From Candidatus Zixiibacteriota bacterium (GTDB taxonomy: Bacteria; Zixibacteria; MSB-5A5; GN15; JACZUZ01), in contig JAJRPM010000013.1 of NCBI GenBank assembly GCA_024280775.1, forward strand, positions 248,001 to 312,000: DNA of 64,000 bases, given 5' to 3'. Shown here one piece after another: positions 27,437 to 36,682 of the stretch. The position numbers and the translations under genes are program-made. The stretch's first letter is position 1, and every line of letters starts with the position of its first letter. The notes beneath the pieces were generated by a model. It ran no database searches, was not told the DNA's origin, and worked only from the letters and a program-made list of their open reading frames with translations.

Positions 27437-28212
27437 TGCGAATAGACGTATACTTTACACCTAACTCTGTAACGCAGAAAAAAGTCGAAGACTGTCAGGT
27501 TGTCATAATTGATGCACTTCGAGCCAGCACTACAATTGTCACAGCGTTAGCCAATGGAGCGCGCGCTATAATTCCCGTGGCGGAAACTTCGGCGGCCGTT
27601 GAAGTGCGGGCCAAACTTGGCGTGGAACATGTTTTGCTTGGTGGTGAACATCAAGGAGTGAAAATCGAAAATTTCGATTTGGGGAACTCGCCGCTTGAGT
27701 ACACAAAGGAAGTTGTCAAAGATAAAGTTATCGCCATGCGCACCACCAATGGAACCCGTCCCTACACAATGCTACGCTACAACCGCGCTGTGCGAGTTGG
27801 CTCATTTTTGAATCTGTCGGCGACAGTCAAATATGTTTGCGGTAACGGGGCCGACCTGGCCCTAATCTGCGCCGGCAACAACGGCGACTTCTCACTGGAA
27901 GATACTCTAGCGGCAGGAGCCATCATCGACGGACTCGCAGATTCAATGGTGTGTGAGATTGCGCTCAATGACTCCGCAAAACTCGCGGCTCTGCATTTCA
28001 ACGCCAGTCGTGAGAGATTATTAGCTACCATTACAGAGAGTGAACATGGAAAACATCTGACGTCTCTGGGATTCGCTGATGACATCGCCTTTGCCGCCCA
28101 GGTCGATACTTATGATGTTTCTCCTCGCTTCGAGGGCGGGCAGATATCGATCGCCGATCCTGATGATTCTTCGACAGATGATACCATGCGCATCAAGGGC
28201 TTGGAACTTTGA
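27436..28212 (+). CDS. comB: 2-phosphosulfolactate phosphatase family protein (ComB)
   Basis: 258 residues. Family features: VVIIDALRASTTIVTALANG at residues ~23-42, LGGEHQGVKIENFDLGNSPL, MRTTNGTRPYTML and LICAGNNGDFSLEDTLAAGA. ComB removes phosphate from 2-phosphosulfolactate in coenzyme M synthesis in methanogens, and homologues in bacteria act in sulfonate metabolism or have unknown substrates. The other sulfolactate genes (comA, comC) are not in the window, so the substrate here is uncertain. Its ATG shares a base with the gcvT stop (TGATG), so translation is probably coupled. The pairing with gcvT is unusual for this pathway. Confidence 0.9.
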   Translation: MRIDVYFTPNSVTQKKVEDCQVVIIDALRASTTIVTALANGARAIIPVAETSAAVEVRAKLGVEHVLLGGEHQGVKIENFDLGNSPLEYTKEVVKDKVIAMRTTNGTRPYTMLRYNRAVRVGSFLNLSATVKYVCGNGADLALICAGNNGDFSLEDTLAAGAIIDGLADSMVCEIALNDSAKLAALHFNASRERLLATITESEHGKHLTSLGFADDIAFAAQVDTYDVSPRFEGGQISIADPDDSSTDDTMRIKGLEL

Positions 28213-28319
28213 TTCCCAGGCGCTGTATCAGCGATGGGCCAATCTCTTCTGATTCAAGACGCGCGCTCAACAAGAAATCGTTCCGAACAAGAAAATCTAG
28301 CTCAAAGAGTTTCTCCAAT

Positions 28320-30338
28320 ATGAAGAGCAGTACAATTTTCAAGAAACATACCCCGACACGGGCCCTAGGCGTCGCTCTAGTCTGGATAACTTTAGTGAGT
28401 AGTCTGGCTGTCGCTCAGGACAAGTCTGCAGCAAGCTACGATTCTAATGACGCAGTGGAAATGAGTGTCAAAGTTCATCTCCGCTCAGCTGATAGCTCAA
28501 AAACCGTATTGGTCGAAGACAGAATCTGGAATATCCCTCTGGATAAGCGATTCAGCGGGTTTCTGGCGAATATGTCGGTGGAGCTAAATGTTGAACGCAC
28601 AGATTCTATTCATCTCAATATGAAAGTGTTTCTGACAACAGTTGGATCGCGACCAGATTCACGCACCCGGCGCTTCAACTATGAATTGGGTTTACCCGCC
28701 AAAATTCCAAATCTACGCGGCAAAGAGGGTGCGACCTATGAAATAACTTTTGCTCCCAACCGTTTTGTCACATTGGATACGATCAATTGTGAATACAATC
28801 ATCGCGATAGCGGCTGGTTCAGCATTGATCCAACTGCAAATTTTGATTTGCATTTTGTCAAGAATTCATTGGGTGACTACCATTGGAACAAAATGAAAGA
28901 GCTACTCGAATCAGAGTATCGTCCTTTCAAAAAGGGATTCGATATAACTCACCCCGGAAAAATCCATTACTACCTGTATCCTTGCGCTACCCCCACAGTC
29001 GCCTGGGATCCGCGCTTCGGATTTGCAATCGACCCCACTCGCTCACAAGCTTTAGGAGTGTACAACCATGACTACATGGCTCCGGCGCATTTGATTTCGA
29101 TATTGACACAAGTGATGCGAATCTACGGCCATGCGCCGCCATTATTGGCCGAGGGGATTTCCAGCTATTTCTATTTCTTTGATTTTGAAGCAATGAGCGC
29201 TGTTCGTGATAGCGCTATTATTCCATTGAAGAGTATTCTCACGACTCAGGGGTATTACAGCGCTGACCCGATTCTGGCGACCGCCGAAGCTGGCTCTTTC
29301 TGTAGATTTCTGGCTGACACTTATGGCATAGATCGTTTTCGCTCTCTCTACAAAGCAAGCGATGATTTAAACATCGAAGATAAGATCAAAGAAATCTATC
29401 AGGCGGACATAGACGAACTTGAAGGTCAATGGGTTAGATACTTGTTGCAACTGAGACCGGCGAAATCTCGTTTCACAAAACGAGCGAGACTCGAAGGCGC
29501 AGGAAACAATATCGATATGGCAATCACCGTAATGCAAAGCGCTCTAACCTGGGACTCGACATTCGCTGATACTTTGGTAACTCTTGCAGAGTTGGCTCCG
29601 TATTATTCTGAAGCAGGGGAGTATGAAATCGCGCTGCGAACCAACGAGACTCTCTTTGCGCGCGCCGATGCCAGAAACCCCAAGCGAACGTTTTTCTTGT
29701 TACGCGTCGGCTATTTGCAATCTTTGCTTGGTGACTATGACGCCGCCGCCGAATCATATCGTTCGCTCAAGGAGTTGGACTCGAGCCTCACCGGCGCATC
29801 GGATTTCAATCTAGCGCGTCTGGACATATTTTCAGGTGACACTGCCGCGGCTATTGATAAACTGCAAGAACTGATGGAAGTGACAACCAATCAGGTTCTA
29901 ATGGCCGAGGCGGGGATTACTTTGGGAATGTTATTGGGTGTTCCTGGAAAGTATAACGACCCATCAGGCGCTTTAGAGGCCTTTGAACGCGCCGAATCCT
30001 CTGGTAGGTTTATCGTCAAGAACTCACCGGGCGATGGTGTTAGTCGCTACAGACTGGGTGTTGCTTACCTTGGATTGGGTAGCAATGACTTGGCGAGTGA
30101 CTATCTGAGCTTGGCGCTGTTTTTAGAGTTTCGTCCCCGCTATCTCGGTCGTGAACTAGTTGCATTAGGCAACCTTGCCGATATACAGGGCAACAGGAAA
30201 CTAGCGCTGGAATACTATCGCCGCGCAGACTCATTGGATAATTCCGTACCTGGGAAGAATGCATCAGCAATTTGGCTAAAGAGGCCATTCAAACTCAAAG
30301 TTAAGAAGCCGGCAAGCCCCAAGAAAAAAAGTAAATGA
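28320..30338 (+). CDS. Exported TPR protein with a degenerate peptidase-MA-like region
   Basis: About 672 residues from ATG 28320; an in-frame TTG at 28209 exists, but the Met gives a clean signal peptide (ALGVALVWITLVSSLAVAQ). Residues ~170-320 (HYYLYPCATPTV, LISILTQVMRIYGHAPPLLA, EGISSYFYFFDFEAM, AGSFCRFLADTYGIDRFRSL) follow the layout of gluzincin-like peptidase-MA domains, where an HExxH is followed by a P-x-x-L-x-E-G segment. Here the HExxH position reads HLISI, so the catalytic site looks lost. The C-terminal half has TPR-like repeats (AELAPYYSEAGEYEIALRTN, YLGLGSNDLASDYLSLALFL). Probably periplasmic; function unknown. Follows comB by 107 bp. Confidence 0.75.
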   Translation: MKSSTIFKKHTPTRALGVALVWITLVSSLAVAQDKSAASYDSNDAVEMSVKVHLRSADSSKTVLVEDRIWNIPLDKRFSGFLANMSVELNVERTDSIHLNMKVFLTTVGSRPDSRTRRFNYELGLPAKIPNLRGKEGATYEITFAPNRFVTLDTINCEYNHRDSGWFSIDPTANFDLHFVKNSLGDYHWNKMKELLESEYRPFKKGFDITHPGKIHYYLYPCATPTVAWDPRFGFAIDPTRSQALGVYNHDYMAPAHLISILTQVMRIYGHAPPLLAEGISSYFYFFDFEAMSAVRDSAIIPLKSILTTQGYYSADPILATAEAGSFCRFLADTYGIDRFRSLYKASDDLNIEDKIKEIYQADIDELEGQWVRYLLQLRPAKSRFTKRARLEGAGNNIDMAITVMQSALTWDSTFADTLVTLAELAPYYSEAGEYEIALRTNETLFARADARNPKRTFFLLRVGYLQSLLGDYDAAAESYRSLKELDSSLTGASDFNLARLDIFSGDTAAAIDKLQELMEVTTNQVLMAEAGITLGMLLGVPGKYNDPSGALEAFERAESSGRFIVKNSPGDGVSRYRLGVAYLGLGSNDLASDYLSLALFLEFRPRYLGRELVALGNLADIQGNRKLALEYYRRADSLDNSVPGKNASAIWLKRPFKLKVKKPASPKKKSK

Positions 30339-30392
30339 TTTGCGCGCCTAACTTCACGGCAATCACATCAACGGAAGTAATACAAAGTTACA

Positions 30393-32510
30393 ATGTTTAG
30401 TTTTCTAAATAGCGCCATTCTGGCCGCCGCCGCAACAGCTCTTATTCCGCTGATAATACACTTGTTTTCCAAAAGGAAAATGAAAGTGGTTGAGTTTTCT
30501 TCGTTGCGCTACCTGCATGGAATGCAAAAACGTCAGGTGCGCCGGATAAAGATTCGTCAGATTTTACTGCTGGCGTTGAGAACTATGATACTTCTTCTGG
30601 CGGTAATGGCGTTTGCGCGACCGGTTACCGAGTCGGGTTATCTCGGTTCACACGCAGGAGTCTCGGCGGTCATTGCGTTAGATGTATCAGCCTCAATGTC
30701 ACAACAAACCAACGACGGCCCTCTTTTCGACGCCGCGCGACGGCAGGCTCTGGAGATCGTCAAGAACTTCGGTGAGGCCGACGAAGTAGCGCTCATAGCC
30801 TTCGGTGGCGCAGCAGAAGAAACAATTGCTTTTGGTTCGGCGTCACGTATTCAGGAGGCGCTCAATGAAATTGAAGTCACTGATGGATCAGGTTCATTGA
30901 ACGCCGCGACTACTCATGCTCTTGAACTGTTCAAATCCGCCAGCAACTTCAATCGCGAACTATATTTGATTACAGACCTGCAGGCGAACAGTTTGCCGGA
31001 CACCACGCTCAAACTGGCGGAGCAAATAGACAATTCCAAAGGCGCATTCCGAATCTACCTGACAGACCCTTCAGCGCTTCACGGTAACTCAAGCGCCGGA
31101 TTTGACAATGTTGGAATTACCGGGGTTGATTTTGGTGGTCAGCTAATTGAAGTTGGCTCAGAATTCACAGTCGGATATTCATTGCAGAATTATTCTACTG
31201 ATAACAAGCAGAATCTAATCGCTTCATTATTCATTGAAGACCAGCGTGTTGCGCAATCCGATTTTTCACTGGCGCCCCATGAACAAAAGCGCCTGACTTT
31301 TAATTATCGCCTGAGTCACGCAGGACGAACCTCGGCGCGCATAGAAATCTCCAGCGATGATTATGCAGCAGATAACGCCTATTACTTCGCTTTCTATGTG
31401 CCGGAGTTATTCAATTTGCTAATTGTGAACAATAACGCCGGAGGAGAATTTCTGCGGCTGGCGCTTGAGCCAACCAGATCCGGGGTTCGGCATTGGATAG
31501 TCAAACAAGTTAACCGCGCGAACCTCGCCGGCTTGGCTCTTGATGCGTATGATGCCGTAGCGCTCCTGGGTATTGACCAACTCAATCGCTCAGAGTCGGC
31601 GTCACTAAGTCGCTTTGTGCGTAAAGGTGGTGGTGTCCTATTTTTCCCGGGACCGTCATTGACCGCCGATAAATTTCAAGGCGCTTTGGCGGAATTCACC
31701 GGCCTGCAACTATCCGATGATATAGTCTTCAATCCGCCCGGTAGCGGCTACTACACTTTGGAGGAGCTAGACTATTCCCACGCGGCGCTAGCGCCATTCG
31801 CCGGACTTCACCAGGAAGGTTTGCCCGGATACAAATTCTTCTCAATCCCAAAGTTTGGTGTCAGTCCGGGTGTAAAGACTCTAGCGCGTTTCTCCGGCGG
31901 TCATCCTGCGTTAACTGAGCGCAAATTGGGTCGCGGTAAAGTTATTGTCTTTGCCGGAATGTTGCGTCCGGATATGAGTAACTTTGTTACTCGCAGTTTC
32001 TTTGTTCCATTTGCAATACGTCTGGCAGAATACGCCGCATCTGACCTGTCCAACTACGACTACCGAAGATATGTGGGGGAGGCGACATCAGTTCCCCTGC
32101 CGAAACGCGCCAGCCCGAATGAAGCGCTGACTCTGCTAACGCCCGATAAACAAAGAATCCGTATTCAGCCTCGTGCAAACGACGGAGCTTATGAGGTAAA
32201 CTTACCGCCATTCACGAAAGCTGGGATCTACAACTTGCGCAGCTCCTCGCGCGTGGTTGAACGCTTTGCGGTGAATGTCAATCCGCGCGAAGGCGACTTG
32301 CAGTCAATAGCCCCGGAGCAAGCTCAGCGAATCCTTGGTATTGAACTTGAGACTCTGCCGGTGCGTGATGAAGTCGCAGGTTTCCTGGAGAGCCAGCGCA
32401 CCGGTAAAGAACTTTGGCGAATGTTGCTATGGCTTGCAGTCTTGGCGCTTTTGATTGAAACTGTTCTCTCGGGCGATTGGTTTGGCAGAAAAGCTGGCGA
32501 CAAAGCCTAA
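30393..32510 (+). CDS. BatA-type membrane protein with von Willebrand factor A domain
   Basis: 705 residues. The N-terminal ~80 residues are the double-helix BatA/aerotolerance domain (SAILAAAATALIPLIIHLFS, RQILLLALRTMILLLAVMAF). A VWA domain follows with MIDAS motif DVSAS at ~residue 99 and LYLITDLQ. After a linker, a large extracytoplasmic region containing a DUF4159/GATase-like stretch (AVALLGIDQLNRSESASLSR, FVRKGGGVLFFPGP) ends in a C-terminal membrane helix (ELWRMLLWLAVLALLIETVL). Members of this family accompany MoxR ATPases in membrane-linked stress or assembly systems. No moxR or DUF58 gene is adjacent here; DUF4159 and DUF4175 genes typical of the same neighbourhoods appear at 60.6-64 kb instead. 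Confidence 0.85.
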   Translation: MFSFLNSAILAAAATALIPLIIHLFSKRKMKVVEFSSLRYLHGMQKRQVRRIKIRQILLLALRTMILLLAVMAFARPVTESGYLGSHAGVSAVIALDVSASMSQQTNDGPLFDAARRQALEIVKNFGEADEVALIAFGGAAEETIAFGSASRIQEALNEIEVTDGSGSLNAATTHALELFKSASNFNRELYLITDLQANSLPDTTLKLAEQIDNSKGAFRIYLTDPSALHGNSSAGFDNVGITGVDFGGQLIEVGSEFTVGYSLQNYSTDNKQNLIASLFIEDQRVAQSDFSLAPHEQKRLTFNYRLSHAGRTSARIEISSDDYAADNAYYFAFYVPELFNLLIVNNNAGGEFLRLALEPTRSGVRHWIVKQVNRANLAGLALDAYDAVALLGIDQLNRSESASLSRFVRKGGGVLFFPGPSLTADKFQGALAEFTGLQLSDDIVFNPPGSGYYTLEELDYSHAALAPFAGLHQEGLPGYKFFSIPKFGVSPGVKTLARFSGGHPALTERKLGRGKVIVFAGMLRPDMSNFVTRSFFVPFAIRLAEYAASDLSNYDYRRYVGEATSVPLPKRASPNEALTLLTPDKQRIRIQPRANDGAYEVNLPPFTKAGIYNLRSSSRVVERFAVNVNPREGDLQSIAPEQAQRILGIELETLPVRDEVAGFLESQRTGKELWRMLLWLAVLALLIETVLSGDWFGRKAGDKA

Positions 32511-32576
32511 TAGCTGATTTCCACTTGTCAAGAAGTTGCTCACTCCTCACACACCGAATCACAAGACTAGGCCAGC

Positions 32577-34478
32577 ATGTCACTAATCTCCGCAGAACGC
32601 ATCAGCAAACGCTTCGGCGATAGAACCGCCTTTAGCCAGATATCACTTACCATAGAGCCAGCAGACCGGATTGCATTGGTGGGGCGAAACGGAGCGGGAA
32701 AAACAACTTTGTTGCAAGCTCTCGCGGGGGAATTGCTACCGGACTCCGGCGCCGTTTACAAATCCGGCAAGCTGAAAATAGACTTCGTTAAACAGGAAAT
32801 CGAAGTAGAGGCAACCCATAATCTTCGCGCCTTTGTGGAGAGCGCACGTGAGGATTTGCAAAAACTCTCGGCCAGCATAAGCTCTCTCACAGAACAGCTG
32901 GCCCAGGACCCAAACAATTCAACAACTCTAAGCCGCTATGAAGAGCTCAGTCATAAATTTGAAATCGAGGGCGGTTTTGATTTCGAAAACGATGTCAATA
33001 TCTCTTTGGCGGCTTTCGGTTTTCCGCAGGAGCGCTGGGGAGCGCCACTGAGTTCGTTCTCCGGCGGAGAGAAAAATCGCGCGGCGCTATTGCGAGCTTT
33101 GCTTGGCTCAGGTGATGTTCTCTTTCTCGATGAACCGACAAACCATCTTGATATAGAATCCACCGAATGGCTGGAGAAGCGCTTGCTTGACTTACAACGC
33201 GCGTTTGTAATTGTGAGTCATGACCGGACATTTCTGAGCAACTTGGTAAATGTGGTTTGGGATTTATCATTCGGAACGCTCGATGTATACCACGAAGGGT
33301 TTGCAACTTACTTGCGCGAGAGACCACTGCGTTGGGAGAGGCGTCTGGTAGAGTACCAACGTCAGCAAGCGCATATACAAAAGACAGAGCAATTCATTCG
33401 CAAGAACTTAGCAGGACAGAAAACCAAACAAGCGCAATCACGACGCAAGCAACTGGCCAAAGTCCAACGCATTGAAGCCCCTAAAACCGATGAGAAATCA
33501 CCGGGGATGAAAATCGCCGCCGGGGGACGTTCTTTTTCGCATGTGCTTTCGGTGATGAATCTTTCCACTGGTTACGGAGAGACGGCGTTGCTGGAAAACA
33601 TCAATCTGGACGTCTACCGCGGTGATAGTGTAGGTCTCATTGGAAAAAACGGCTCCGGCAAGACAACTTTGATAAAGACTCTGCTGGGCGAGTTACCGGC
33701 GATGGCCGGTGAGTGTCGCTTCGGGCGCAATGTAGAAATAGGGTACTTCGACCAAACCCTTGGTGAGCTGGAGGAACCGCTTACTGCATTGGAGCACATG
33801 GTCGAGCTGGACCCGCTGGCCAAAGAGGAGGCCTTGCGTTCCTATCTAGCGCGTTACGGATTCTTCAGTGATGAAACTATGAAACCTGTCGGAACGCTGT
33901 CCGGCGGCGAGAAAACCAAACTCTCTCTGGCGATACTGATGTACCGCCCCACTAATTTGTTGATATTCGATGAACCTACAAATCATTTGGATATCGAATC
34001 CCGCGAGGCGCTGGAGAAGGCGCTGAAAAGTTATGACGGAGCATACATAGTCATCAGTCACGACAGATATTTCCTGGATAACGCAACACAGAAAACTCTC
34101 GCGATTGAGGGCTCCACAATTCGCGAATACGCCGGCCCATACAGTTATTATGTGCGCAAGAAAGCAGAGCGTGAAGGAGCGCTAACGCCTCAAACAGCAT
34201 CGCGTGATAATGGCTATAGAAGTTTCAAAGAGCAGGCTCGCAAAAAATCGGCCCTCCAAAAGAAAGTACAAACAGTTGGCGATGAAATCTCTGGGCTGGA
34301 ACTTGAGTTAGAGCAACTAGATGAATCACTTCGAGGTGGAATCCCAAGCTCAGATTGGGAGCGCCTGACGGAAACCTCAGCGCGCAAAACTGAAGTTGAG
34401 CAAACCCTGCTGGAATTGTACCAATCGCAGGAAGACCTGAAAGCCGAACTTGAACAACTAATCGGTGATGCGCCGTGA
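32577..34478 (+). CDS. ABC-F family ATPase
   Basis: 633 residues, two ABC cassettes on one chain and no membrane segments. First cassette: Walker A GRNGAGKTT, signature LSSFSGGEKNRAALLRALL, Walker B VLFLDEPTNHLDIES. Second: Walker A GKNGSGKTT, signature LSGGEKTKLSLAILM, Walker B LLIFDEPTNHLDIES. The linker (residues ~240-300) is rich in Arg, Gln and Lys, and the C-terminal ~80 residues form a coiled coil, as in Uup/YdiF-type proteins. ABC-F proteins act on the ribosome during translation or resistance rather than as transporters. The stop overlaps the start of the FMN reductase gene (GTGA). Confidence 0.95.
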   Translation: MSLISAERISKRFGDRTAFSQISLTIEPADRIALVGRNGAGKTTLLQALAGELLPDSGAVYKSGKLKIDFVKQEIEVEATHNLRAFVESAREDLQKLSASISSLTEQLAQDPNNSTTLSRYEELSHKFEIEGGFDFENDVNISLAAFGFPQERWGAPLSSFSGGEKNRAALLRALLGSGDVLFLDEPTNHLDIESTEWLEKRLLDLQRAFVIVSHDRTFLSNLVNVVWDLSFGTLDVYHEGFATYLRERPLRWERRLVEYQRQQAHIQKTEQFIRKNLAGQKTKQAQSRRKQLAKVQRIEAPKTDEKSPGMKIAAGGRSFSHVLSVMNLSTGYGETALLENINLDVYRGDSVGLIGKNGSGKTTLIKTLLGELPAMAGECRFGRNVEIGYFDQTLGELEEPLTALEHMVELDPLAKEEALRSYLARYGFFSDETMKPVGTLSGGEKTKLSLAILMYRPTNLLIFDEPTNHLDIESREALEKALKSYDGAYIVISHDRYFLDNATQKTLAIEGSTIREYAGPYSYYVRKKAEREGALTPQTASRDNGYRSFKEQARKKSALQKKVQTVGDEISGLELELEQLDESLRGGIPSSDWERLTETSARKTEVEQTLLELYQSQEDLKAELEQLIGDAP

Positions 34479-35083
34479 AGATACTGCTGATTTCCGGAAG
34501 CCCGATTGCTGATGGTTCTACTGAGATACTGTTACGGCATATTGGGAAAAGTATCAGCGCTGATGTTCGAAGCGACAACGCCGCGGAAGTAGAATTCGTT
34601 CGCCTGAATGACCTAAAATTTATTCCCTGCCAATCCTGCGCTCGCTCTCCCGAACCGGAAGTATGTTTCTACGAAGATGAACTCTGGCCGGTATACAAGT
34701 CATTGATAGCCGCAGACATTGTTGTGCTAGGCTCGCCGGTATTCTTTGATTCGGTATCTGCGCAGACCAAGATGTTCATTGATCGTTGCAGTTGCTTTCG
34801 GCCGCCTGATTTCGCTAATGAAACCGATCGTGATTTCAAGAAACTTGGTTTCCGAAAACGTATAGGCGCCGGAGTTTTGGTGGCTGGCGAGCGAGGCAGG
34901 TTTGATTTGGCTCGCTCGGTGATGAAAGGCTTCTTCAAATGGACCGAAATCGAGGCCATTGATTTCATAACATATGAGTCGCCGGATTTCTTGCGCGCAG
35001 GCCAGGTACAAGAATCGCCACAGGCGCTTTCTGACGCCGACAAGCTCGCCAAGCTGTTACTAGCCAGCTATTTACGCGCCTAA
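34475..35083 (+). CDS. Flavodoxin-like NAD(P)H-dependent FMN reductase family protein
   Basis: 202 residues from GTG 34475, overlapping the ABC-F stop by 4 bases. The N-terminal KILLISGSPIADGSTEILLR is the FMN phosphate loop of the iron-sulfur flavoprotein/FMN reductase family. PCQSCARSPEPEVCFYEDEL provides the Cys-rich segment that in some relatives binds an Fe-S cluster (C-x-x-C, then C), and ADIVVLGSPVFFDSVSAQTK with FIDRC completes the FMN site. Expected to be a cytoplasmic electron-transfer flavoprotein; the partner is unknown. Confidence 0.85.
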   Translation: MKILLISGSPIADGSTEILLRHIGKSISADVRSDNAAEVEFVRLNDLKFIPCQSCARSPEPEVCFYEDELWPVYKSLIAADIVVLGSPVFFDSVSAQTKMFIDRCSCFRPPDFANETDRDFKKLGFRKRIGAGVLVAGERGRFDLARSVMKGFFKWTEIEAIDFITYESPDFLRAGQVQESPQALSDADKLAKLLLASYLRA

Positions 35084-35096
35084 TAGGCCTTCTTGC

Positions 35097-35124
35097 TTGC
35101 CAAAGCCGTCTTTTCTACTATATT
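35097..35124 (+). promoter_or_regulatory. Candidate promoter of rpmE
   Basis: TTGCCA (35097-35102), 16-bp spacer, TATATT (35119-35124), 84 bp before the rpmE ATG, just after the preceding stop codon. Confidence 0.45.
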
Positions 35125-35208
35125 GCTTGGCTTCTGCGCTTTTGCTGTAAGCAAGAACGCCGATTCGTAAGTATCAAATAGCCTTAACATAGATTCGAGG
35201 ATTAGATA

Positions 35209-35424
35209 ATGAAAAAGGGTATTCATCCTAAATATCACGAAGTGACTGTCACTTGTTCATGCGGGAATTCTTTCTCGACACGTTCAACTGTGAAAGAGCT
35301 TAAGGTTGAGATTTGTTCAGCCTGTCATCCGTTCTTCACCGGAAAAGAAAAACTTCTCGATAGCGCCGGACGTGTTGAGCGCTTCAAGAGAAAGTACGAG
35401 AAGTTCAACAAAGACAAGAAGTAG
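35209..35424 (+). CDS. rpmE: 50S ribosomal protein L31 (bL31), zinc-binding form
   Basis: 71 residues. [20 protein letters not shown] and [20 protein letters not shown] match bL31. The cysteines CSC (16, 18) and CSAC (37, 40) form the zinc site of the C+ paralogue, so a zinc-free form may exist elsewhere. The protein bridges the two ribosomal subunits. Starts a block rpmE-prfA-prmC, a common bacterial order; a terminator separates rpmE from prfA. Confidence 0.98.
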   Translation: MKKGIHPKYHEVTVTCSCGNSFSTRSTVKELKVEICSACHPFFTGKEKLLDSAGRVERFKRKYEKFNKDKK

Positions 35425-35490
35425 CTACATAGTTTCGCAAATCCAAAATCTGTGCGGATGTGTGTTGCATTTGAACAGGTTCTGGATAAA

Positions 35491-35524
35491 GCCCCATTGC
35501 GTTTAGTCGCCGGTGGGGTTTTTT
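35491..35524 (+). terminator. Terminator between rpmE and prfA
   Basis: CCCCA (35492-35496) and TGGGG (35514-35518) close an imperfect hairpin with further GCG/CGC pairing, followed by TTTTTT. Located 67 bp after the rpmE stop. Confidence 0.7.
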
Positions 35525-35564
35525 GTATCAGGTAGAGAAAGTAACTTAGGAGTTTCAAAAATAT

Positions 35565-36647
35565 ATGCTCAAGGCGCTGGAAGAAATAGAACGCAAACAC
35601 GCGGAATTGCTGGAGGAGCTGGGAAAACCAGAAACGCTTTCAAGTCCCACCTTGCTCAAAGTCAAATCGCGCGAGCTAAAGCAATTAGAGACGCGTATGG
35701 CCGCCGGCAAAGAGTTCGCCAAGCTCAACGCGGCAGTTGAGGAATCCAAGAGCATCCTTCAAACCAGTGACGACGCCGAGCTGAAAGAATTCGCCCGGGA
35801 AGAATTAGAAGAAGTAGAACCAAAACTAATTGAAGCTCGTGAGAAGTTTGAAGAACTGCTGGCGCCACGTGACCCCGACGACAGCCGCAATGCGGTTTTC
35901 GAGATTCGCGCGGGAACCGGAGGTGACGAGGCCGCTCTCTTTGCAGGTGACCTGTATCGAATGTACACTCGCTATATCGAAGGACATGGCTGGAAAATCG
36001 ATGTGCTTTCCTCAAGCCCTACTCCCGGCGGCGGTGTCAAGGAAGTGATTTTCTCAGTTGATGGTGATTCAGCATATGGGATACTCAAATACGAATCCGG
36101 AGTGCATCGCGTGCAACGTGTGCCGGCAACTGAAACGCAGGGGCGAGTGCATACCTCTGCGGCGTCAGTGGCGGTGTTGCCGGAAGTTGAAGATGTGGAT
36201 GTGACAATTGATCCTTCCGAAGTCAAAGTCGACGTATATCGCAGTTCCGGCCCGGGCGGTCAGTCGGTTAACACAACTGACTCTGCTGTGCGTTTGACGC
36301 ATATCCCTACCGGGTTGGTTGTGATGTGTCAGGATGAAAAATCACAACTCAAGAACAAGAACAAGGCTTTCAAGGTTCTGCGCGCACGCCTGTATGACAA
36401 GGCGCAACAGGAGCATCATGACAAAATCGCCAAAGACCGTAAGTCAATGGTCGGTTCAGGTGACAGGTCTGAGAAAATCCGCACCTATAATTTCCCGCAA
36501 TCACGAGTGACAGATCATCGCATTGGTTTGACTTTGTACAAACTGGATCAAGTGATGGAAGGTGATCTCAGCGAGTTAATACAAGCGTTGGCTCGTGAGG
36601 AGCGCGACAAAATGCTGGCCGCCCAAAGCAAGAGCAACAAAAGCTAG
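35565..36647 (+). CDS. prfA: Peptide chain release factor 1
   Basis: 360 residues, standard length. RF1 reads UAA and UAG and triggers peptide release. The GGQ motif is in [20 protein letters not shown], and the codon-recognition tripeptide region lies around [20 protein letters not shown], which contains the P-A-T anticodon-like PAT motif of RF1. Start ATG 35565 with TAGGAG 12 nt upstream. Followed directly by prmC, which methylates the GGQ glutamine. Confidence 0.98.
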   Translation: MLKALEEIERKHAELLEELGKPETLSSPTLLKVKSRELKQLETRMAAGKEFAKLNAAVEESKSILQTSDDAELKEFAREELEEVEPKLIEAREKFEELLAPRDPDDSRNAVFEIRAGTGGDEAALFAGDLYRMYTRYIEGHGWKIDVLSSSPTPGGGVKEVIFSVDGDSAYGILKYESGVHRVQRVPATETQGRVHTSAASVAVLPEVEDVDVTIDPSEVKVDVYRSSGPGGQSVNTTDSAVRLTHIPTGLVVMCQDEKSQLKNKNKAFKVLRARLYDKAQQEHHDKIAKDRKSMVGSGDRSEKIRTYNFPQSRVTDHRIGLTLYKLDQVMEGDLSELIQALAREERDKMLAAQSKSNKS

Positions 36648-36682
36648 TAGCAATTCTCCTTTGCTTAGCTCTATTGGATAGT

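Noticed and set aside
28209-28319. Extension of the TPR/peptidase-MA-like protein from TTG 28209
   Set aside because: Basic, Ser-rich, low-complexity extension before a good signal peptide; ATG 28320 is preferred.
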